From NCBI GenBank assembly GCA_035528995.1, contig DATKXO010000004.1, positions 1 to 11,175 of the forward strand: a DNA stretch of 11,175 bases. Reading direction: 5' to 3'. Under the pieces are notes generated by a model. It saw only the letters and a list, made by a program, of their open reading frames with translations. It made no database searches and was not told the DNA's origin. Made by a program: the position numbers and the translations under genes. This document shows, piece by piece, positions 6,594 to 11,175 of the stretch; position 1 is the first letter of the stretch, and each line of letters opens with the position of its first letter. Source of the DNA: DATKXO01 sp035528995. GTDB taxonomy: Bacteria > Planctomycetota > Phycisphaerae > UBA1845.

Positions 6594-7310
6594 CTAGCGA
6601 TTGGATGACCGTTTCTTGGTTCTGCTGCCGCCCGAGCCGCCCGTCGCGCGTTTCGCGCTCTTCGTTTCCTTCTTGGCCCCGTCCGTCTTGCCCGAGGAGT
6701 GCCCCACCCTGCCGGAGGCGAACTTGGACATCACGTGACAGAAGTCCCTGGCCTCCGACGCCGGGATGTTGCGCTCCAGGAAGGATTGCACAACCTCCGG
6801 TGTCGCTTCCGGGTCCACCAGTTCCTCCCGGCGAAGGGTCTCGAGCAGCCGCCGGTCCACCGGGATCGCGTGTCCGCCCAGGCTCCATAACTGCACCGAA
6901 GCCGCCGCGTAAGGCGTCACGCCTTCCAGGGAGTCCAGGTACTGCCGCGCTTCCCGCCGGCCCTTACCCCGAATCGAGTCCAGGGTCACCCCGTTCTCCC
7001 GATGGAAGATGGCGCCCAGGGCCCGCGAGATGTTCCGGGCGCAATCCGGGGCGTCGGGGACGAACTCGCGAATGACCGCGCTGATCTCGCGGAGCGAGGA
7101 GACCCGGACCTCGTTGAGGTCGGCCATCTTCTCGGTCAGTTTCCGATATGCCTTGGCCGCGTTGCCGGCACTGGTGTCCCAGCCAAGCAGAGCCACGACC
7201 AATTGCTCGAGTGGGTCGGTCGGCGCCGTCTCCGGCGGCACCCCGACGCTGTCCCGGGCTCGCTTATACACCTTCTTGACGCGCCTGGCGTACTGGGTGC
7301 CCCCCCTCAT
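6594..7310 (-). CDS. Divergent HhH-GPD (endonuclease III-like) protein lacking the catalytic Lys and Fe-S cysteines
   Basis: This 238-residue protein aligns by eye with the HhH-GPD base-excision glycosylase fold. DPLEQLVVALLGWDTS (32-47) corresponds to the N-terminal helix region. LEGVTPYAAAS (128-138) corresponds to the hairpin-helix-hairpin LPGVGRKTA, and IPVDRRLLE (149-157) to the catalytic-Asp segment AVDTHI. Asp152 is retained, but the lyase Lys is Tyr134, as in some monofunctional relatives (human MUTYH and the archaeal thymine glycosylase MIG). Only two cysteines exist (Cys90, Cys191), so the [4Fe-4S] cluster of endonuclease III cannot form. The last 40 residues are Lys/Arg/Ser/Gly-rich, a likely nucleic-acid-binding tail. 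The ATG at 7310 overlaps the rbfA stop (ATGA) and has GGGAGG 6 nt upstream, so translation is probably coupled. The fold is fairly sure; activity and substrate are unknown. Confidence 0.78.
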   Translation of the reverse strand: MRGGTQYARRVKKVYKRARDSVGVPPETAPTDPLEQLVVALLGWDTSAGNAAKAYRKLTEKMADLNEVRVSSLREISAVIREFVPDAPDCARNISRALGAIFHRENGVTLDSIRGKGRREARQYLDSLEGVTPYAAASVQLWSLGGHAIPVDRRLLETLRREELVDPEATPEVVQSFLERNIPASEARDFCHVMSKFASGRVGHSSGKTDGAKKETKSAKRATGGSGGSRTKKRSSNR

Positions 7311-7729
7311 TCGTCGCCTCCCTCGAGGTCGGGTCCACCGTCTGGTTCGGCCTCCGTCGCCGCTTCACCGCCCTGGAGGTCATCCGACAGAACGGTCTGG
7401 TCGATGATCCGGACCGTCTCGGCCGCCCGCTTGAGCGAGTCGTTCAAGACGAACCGAATCTCCGGGCAGCGCCGGATGGTCAGCTCCTGGGCCACCATCC
7501 GCTGCACCCGCCCGACCGCGTTGCTCAGACCCGCCAGCGTCCTGCGACCCTCGGCACCCTCTCCCAAAACCGTCACGTGCACCTTGGCCACCTGCAGATC
7601 GCCCGACACCTCGACCCGCAGCACGCTCGTCATCGGCGAGATGCGCGGATCGTGCAGCTTGTGCGTGATCGCCCGACTCACGATGTCGCGGATCGTGCTG
7701 GCCAGCTTCTCAACCCGGAACGAACGCAT
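7307..7729 (-). CDS. rbfA: Ribosome-binding factor A
   Basis: RbfA is a small KH-fold protein that binds the immature 30S subunit and helps late 16S rRNA maturation and cold adaptation. The 140-residue product shows RVEKLASTIRDIVSRAI near the N-terminus, HDPRISPMTSVLRVEVSGDLQVAKVHVTVLG in the centre, and IRRCPEIRFVLNDSL, the conserved RxxPxxxFxxDxS-like end of the domain. An acidic Glu/Asp/Gly tail of about 20 residues follows, longer than in many homologues. I preferred the ATG at 7729, with AGGG 10 nt upstream; a GTG at 7735 would add two residues. The gene starts 15 nt after the DUF503 stop, and its TGA overlaps the next ATG, so it is translated within the operon. Confidence 0.93.
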   Translation of the reverse strand: MRSFRVEKLASTIRDIVSRAITHKLHDPRISPMTSVLRVEVSGDLQVAKVHVTVLGEGAEGRRTLAGLSNAVGRVQRMVAQELTIRRCPEIRFVLNDSLKRAAETVRIIDQTVLSDDLQGGEAATEAEPDGGPDLEGGDE

Positions 7730-7744
7730 CCGCACAACACCCTG

Positions 7745-8026
7745 CTAGTACAGCTCCCGCTGGTAGTCGATCAGGCTCGCACCCGGTTGCCGACGCACGA
7801 AGTCCACGATCTTGTCCAGGCAACGGTGCACATGGGCCGTCTCATTGGCCACCACGGCCACGCCCAACACCGCTCGCTGCCTCGAATCCAGAGCATCCAC
7901 CTCCGCCACGGCCGCGTTGAAGCGGTTGGCCAGCCTGTCCTTGATGCTCCGGATCACGCGGCGCTTGTCCTTCAGCGAGTGGGACTCGTAGACGGCCAGG
8001 TCGATTCTGAGGACCCCGACGATCAC
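7745..8026 (-). CDS. DUF503 family protein (YlxP-like)
   Basis: This 93-residue protein matches the DUF503/YlxP family along its whole length: MIVGVLRIDLAVYESHSLKDKRRVIRSIKDRL at the start, then VAEVDALDSRQRAVLGVAVVAN (about 40-61) and a short C-terminal helix ending in LIDYQRELY. The family is small, probably cytoplasmic and of poorly defined function, but it is found very often between infB and rbfA, and that is its position here. The start is a GTG at 8026 that overlaps the upstream TGA in the sequence GTGA. No strong Shine-Dalgarno precedes it (CCGGA-like at best), so translation probably depends on coupling with the upstream gene. Confidence 0.93.
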   Translation of the reverse strand: MIVGVLRIDLAVYESHSLKDKRRVIRSIKDRLANRFNAAVAEVDALDSRQRAVLGVAVVANETAHVHRCLDKIVDFVRRQPGASLIDYQRELY

Positions 8027-9222
8027 GGCAGTCCGGTCATCACCGCCCCGTCAAGCGGCCCCGGCGCAACGCCCCCGCCTCTGGCCCCGGGCGGCCGAGG
8101 ATCCTCACAGTACGTTGTCACGATCGAGCCGTCGGTCAGGTTGATCCCAAAACAGCGGTAGGGCAGCTCGCCCGGCACCTTGTACACCGCCATCCCCACC
8201 CGTCGCAGGGTGTCCGTCAGGTACTTCTGGTCCTGCTCCGGCACCCCGTAATAGGTCAGTTCCCGTTTCGCATACGCCTCGTCGAACCCGTACGACTCCT
8301 TGCGCGGCAGGTACTTCGCCATACCGGACACCGGACCGTAGGGCAGGAACAGCGAGGTCAGCGGGGCCCAGTCCTTGCCGATCACCTGACGCTCATAACG
8401 TCGGTACAGGAGCGGGCCCAGATTGGGGACCCGCAGCGTGCCCACCTCCACCGCCCCGTCCGGCATGAAGAAGCCGTCCAGCATCGCCGGAACGCACGTG
8501 CCCTGGTCGATCTTGCGCCGCAGCGCCACGTAGCCGGGGTAGTCCATCAGATTCATGTCGCTGACCTTGACGACCACCACGACGTCGTATTGACCGGCCC
8601 GCAGTTCGATCGGCTTGTTGGCCTTGCAGGTCTCCAGCTCGGGATCGGCGAACAGCTCGGAAGCCGACACACCGCTCTCGCCCGGCTCCCGCCTCCGCAC
8701 GCGGACCTGGTCCGCCACCGGGACCGAGGTGACGTAGATCCCGCCGCTCTTCTTGCTCAGCTTGGCGGCCAACAGCCCGCGGCCCCGATCCTGGTGCTTG
8801 CCGCCGGGCGCCGGCTCCGAGACGGAGCCCTCCTTCGACACCCCGCTCCGCTGCTCCTTCCGCCCGGAATCCAGCGCGCTCCAGTAGCGATAGGCATAGT
8901 TGCTGGCCAGGATCAGGACGATGATGATCCCCGCCGCGTAGGCCATCTTCATCGCCACGGCCAGAGGGTTGAAGCCCGGACCACGCCGGGCCGTGCCCAC
9001 CGAAACGCCCGAACGCTTCATGGCCCGGCGCGTCTTGCGGCTGACGGCGGCGCCCGCCTGATCCTCGGACGACTCCACCTCGGCAAACAGGGAGTCGAGA
9101 CCGTTTGCCTCGGTCATCGGCACCTGTGTCTCGCGCCCACAGTACGAACAGCGAACGACCTTGCCCTCGTCCTCGTCCTTGGCTCGGATGGTGTGACCGC
9201 AATCCGCCTTGAACTCGATCAT
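8023..9222 (-). CDS. Unknown zinc-ribbon, single-TM protein with PEGA-like segment
   Basis: I do not recognise this 399-residue protein as a named family. Residues 6-30 form a short zinc-binding motif (Cys8, possibly His10, and Cys25-x2-Cys28). A charged linker follows, with a basic cluster (RKTRRAMKR, 62-70), then one hydrophobic helix (about 94-113), which predicts a cytoplasmic N-terminus and about 280 residues outside the membrane. The outer part begins with GGIYVTSVPVADQVRVRRR and, after an insert, KPIELRAGQYDVVVVV; this spacing recalls a PEGA beta-sandwich, which is inference. The rest is rich in Tyr, Leu and Gly with no motif I know. The ATG at 9222 has GAGG only 3 nt upstream, within AGCGAGG. 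The gene starts 42 nt after the infB stop and ends in a 4-base overlap with the DUF503 gene, so it is part of the infB-rbfA operon. Confidence 0.85.
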   Translation of the reverse strand: MIEFKADCGHTIRAKDEDEGKVVRCSYCGRETQVPMTEANGLDSLFAEVESSEDQAGAAVSRKTRRAMKRSGVSVGTARRGPGFNPLAVAMKMAYAAGIIIVLILASNYAYRYWSALDSGRKEQRSGVSKEGSVSEPAPGGKHQDRGRGLLAAKLSKKSGGIYVTSVPVADQVRVRRREPGESGVSASELFADPELETCKANKPIELRAGQYDVVVVVKVSDMNLMDYPGYVALRRKIDQGTCVPAMLDGFFMPDGAVEVGTLRVPNLGPLLYRRYERQVIGKDWAPLTSLFLPYGPVSGMAKYLPRKESYGFDEAYAKRELTYYGVPEQDQKYLTDTLRRVGMAVYKVPGELPYRCFGINLTDGSIVTTYCEDPRPPGARGGGVAPGPLDGAVMTGLP

Positions 9223-9264
9223 GGTCCTCGCTACCCGGTATGAACCTGCCGAACCGGCCGCCCG

Positions 9265-11175
9265 CTACAACGTGCGGGCCACCTTCACGACTTCGTATGC
9301 CTCGACGACGTCACCCTCCTTCACGTCGTCAAAACCCTCCAACCGGACACCGCATTCCATCCCCTGACGAATCTCTTTCGCATCGTCCTTGAAGCGACGC
9401 AGCGACGCGATCTTGCAGTCCTCACGCACAACCACGCCCGCCCGAATCAGCCGCACCACGTGGTCTCGGCTGAGCGTGCCGTCGCTCAAGTAGCAGCCCG
9501 CCACGATCCCCACCTTGCTCACCTTGAAGACGCTCCGCACCTCCGCCGTCGCCCGCATCTCCAGCTTCTCTTCCGGCTCCAACAGACCTTCCAGGGCCTT
9601 GACGATGTCGTCGATGACGTTGTAGATCACCTTGTACTCGCGGATGTCCACGCCGTGCTCGTCGGCCAGCTTCCGCGTCGTCGCCCCGGCCACCACCCGG
9701 AACGCGATCACGATCGCGTCGCAGGCATCGGCCAGCAGCACATCGCTGTCCACCACCGCCCCGACGCCCGCATGGCGGATGACCAGATTCACCTGATCCG
9801 TCGGAAGCTGCGTCAGGGCGTGCCGCAACGCGTCGACCGACCCGTCCACGTCTGCCCGGATGATCACGTCCAGCTCCGGAATGCCCTCCGCGTCTCGCTG
9901 CTTGAACACGTCTTCCAGCGTGCGCGCCTTCTGCGTCCCTATACGCGCCCGACTCACCCGCTGGTGCCGGACCTCTTCGGCGATCATCTTCGCCCGCTGG
10001 GCGTTCTTGAGACCGTAGAAACGGTCGCCCGCCGACGGCACCTCGTCCAGGCCCCAGACCTCCGCCGGCATCGACGGCCCCGCCTCGGTCAGACGCCGTC
10101 CCTGATCGTCCAGCAACGCCCGGACTTTGCCATAGGCGTTCCCGCAGACCAGCATCATGCCCGGGCGCAACTTGCCGCTCTGGACCAGCACGCGGACCAC
10201 CGCGCCGACACCCTCCTTCGTCTCCGCCTCGATCACCGTGCCCACCGGGTCACCGCTGTGGCTGGCAGTCAGCTCCAACAGCTCGCCCAGGGCAGTCAGG
10301 TGCTCCAGCAGCTTGTCGATCCCGGCCCCGGTCACCCCCGACGTCTTGATCACGTCTACCGTGCCACCCCAGGCCCCGCTGGGCGTCAGCCCGTGTTCCG
10401 CCAACTGACCGTAGATGCGGTTCTCATCGAAGAAGCCAAGATCGATCTTGGTGATCGCAACCACGATCGGCACTTCGGCCGCCTTGGCGTGATTGATCGC
10501 TTCGATCGTCTGGGGCATGACCCCGTCGTCCGCCGCCACCACCAATACCACGATGTCCGTCAACTGGGCGCCGCGGGCCCGCATGGCCGTGAACGCCGCG
10601 TGACCCGGTGTGTCCAGGAAGGTGACCGCAACACCGTCCTGCTCCAGATGGTAAGACCCGATGTGCTGCGTGATCCCGCCGTCTTCGCTCTGGGCCACCC
10701 GCGTGCGCCGGATCGCGTCCAGCAACGTCGTCTTGCCGTGGTCCACGTGCCCCAGAAACGTGACCACCGGCGGACGCGGTCCGAGATCCGTCAGCGGACG
10801 CTGCTCGGACTCCTCGCGCAGCAGGTCCAGCCGCGTCTTGGGCTTGATGATCTCCAGGTCGATCCCTTCATCCAGGGCGAGCACCTCGGCCATGTCGGTC
10901 GGCAGCACCGAGTTGATGTTCACCACGACCATGTCGTGGTCGCGCTGCAGCGTCCGCATCAGCTTGATGAACGAGACCCCCACCGCGGAGCAGAATTCCT
11001 TAATCTGAATCGGCTCGTGAACCTGGGCACGCGTCTTCTGCTCCACCGGAGCAACCGTCGCCGCGGTCCCCTGAGATTCCATGGCCCGCCGCCGGTGAAC
11101 CTTCCGCCCCGTCGCCCCGCGCAGCCGCTCGCGACGCTCCTCCAGGTCGCGGTTGCGCCACTCCTGCAGCTTCTC
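9265..11175 (-). CDS. infB: Translation initiation factor IF-2 (N-terminus outside window)
   Basis: IF-2 is the GTPase that brings initiator tRNA to the 30S subunit and promotes subunit joining. The visible 636 residues lack the start codon. The frame is open to the right edge, where Arg/Glu-rich sequence (EWRNRDLEERRERL) precedes an in-frame Met at 11082. Counting from that Met, G1 is GHVDHGKT (111-118), switch I lies around GGITQHIGSY (135-144), G3 is DTPGHAAF (157-164) and G4 is TKID (211-214) instead of the usual NKID. Domain II, domain III and the C-terminal fMet-tRNA-binding domain follow, with SLRRFKDD and GMECGVRLEGFDDVKEGD near the end. The Met at 11082 has no Shine-Dalgarno nearby and is an unlikely start. 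The gene heads the operon visible here. Confidence 0.98.
   Translation of the reverse strand, partial: EKLQEWRNRDLEERRERLRGATGRKVHRRRAMESQGTAATVAPVEQKTRAQVHEPIQIKEFCSAVGVSFIKLMRTLQRDHDMVVVNINSVLPTDMAEVLALDEGIDLEIIKPKTRLDLLREESEQRPLTDLGPRPPVVTFLGHVDHGKTTLLDAIRRTRVAQSEDGGITQHIGSYHLEQDGVAVTFLDTPGHAAFTAMRARGAQLTDIVVLVVAADDGVMPQTIEAINHAKAAEVPIVVAITKIDLGFFDENRIYGQLAEHGLTPSGAWGGTVDVIKTSGVTGAGIDKLLEHLTALGELLELTASHSGDPVGTVIEAETKEGVGAVVRVLVQSGKLRPGMMLVCGNAYGKVRALLDDQGRRLTEAGPSMPAEVWGLDEVPSAGDRFYGLKNAQRAKMIAEEVRHQRVSRARIGTQKARTLEDVFKQRDAEGIPELDVIIRADVDGSVDALRHALTQLPTDQVNLVIRHAGVGAVVDSDVLLADACDAIVIAFRVVAGATTRKLADEHGVDIREYKVIYNVIDDIVKALEGLLEPEEKLEMRATAEVRSVFKVSKVGIVAGCYLSDGTLSRDHVVRLIRAGVVVREDCKIASLRRFKDDAKEIRQGMECGVRLEGFDDVKEGDVVEAYEVVKVARTL

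Noticed and set aside
11080..11082. ATG at 11082 as the start of infB or of a shorter IF-2 isoform.
   Set aside because: The frame stays open upstream with IF-2-like charged sequence, and there is no Shine-Dalgarno at suitable distance; E. coli has internal IF-2 starts, but nothing here supports one.

Overview
The window looks like ordinary chromosomal housekeeping DNA from a G+C-rich bacterium. Every gene I can support lies on the minus strand. A deep-branching Planctomycetota (Phycisphaerae-like) origin is my best guess, resting on three things: a pyruvate phosphate dikinase gene, a short cytoplasmic zinc-ribbon fused to a membrane anchor, and a giant TPR lipoprotein, all among translation genes. 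No marker here proves that assignment. There is no rRNA, tRNA, CRISPR array, IS element or phage gene.

Layout in the direction of transcription (right to left). infB (translation initiation factor IF-2) enters from the right edge, without its N-terminus. It is followed by an unrecognised zinc-ribbon/single-TM protein, a DUF503 (YlxP-like) protein, rbfA (30S maturation factor), a divergent HhH-GPD/endonuclease III-like protein, a 1170-residue TPR lipoprotein and a yebC-family gene. Gaps are short or absent: two 4-base stop/start overlaps, a 15-base gap before yebC, and one 120-base gap before the TPR gene. I read this as one long translation-centred operon. A strong 11-bp hairpin lies after yebC, then a flavin reductase-family gene.

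After the flavin reductase gene come two units that appear to be transcribed separately. infA (IF-1) has a good sigma70-type promoter, a leader of about 186 nt and a TTG start codon, and probably ends in a GNRA-loop terminator. The T-tail of that terminator overlaps the -35 of a weaker candidate promoter for ppdK. ppdK (pyruvate, phosphate dikinase) runs off the left edge.

Most of the window therefore serves protein synthesis: IF-1 and IF-2 for initiation, RbfA for 30S maturation, DUF503/YlxP as a usual rbfA-infB neighbour, and YebC, whose family is now linked to translation elongation. The less ordinary parts are the HhH-GPD protein, which has Tyr where catalytic endonuclease III has Lys and lacks the Fe-S cysteines; the unknown membrane protein inside the infB-rbfA cluster; the TTG start and small insertion of IF-1; the TKID G4 motif of IF-2; and several hairpins in the intergenic regions. 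I found no convincing new multi-gene system.
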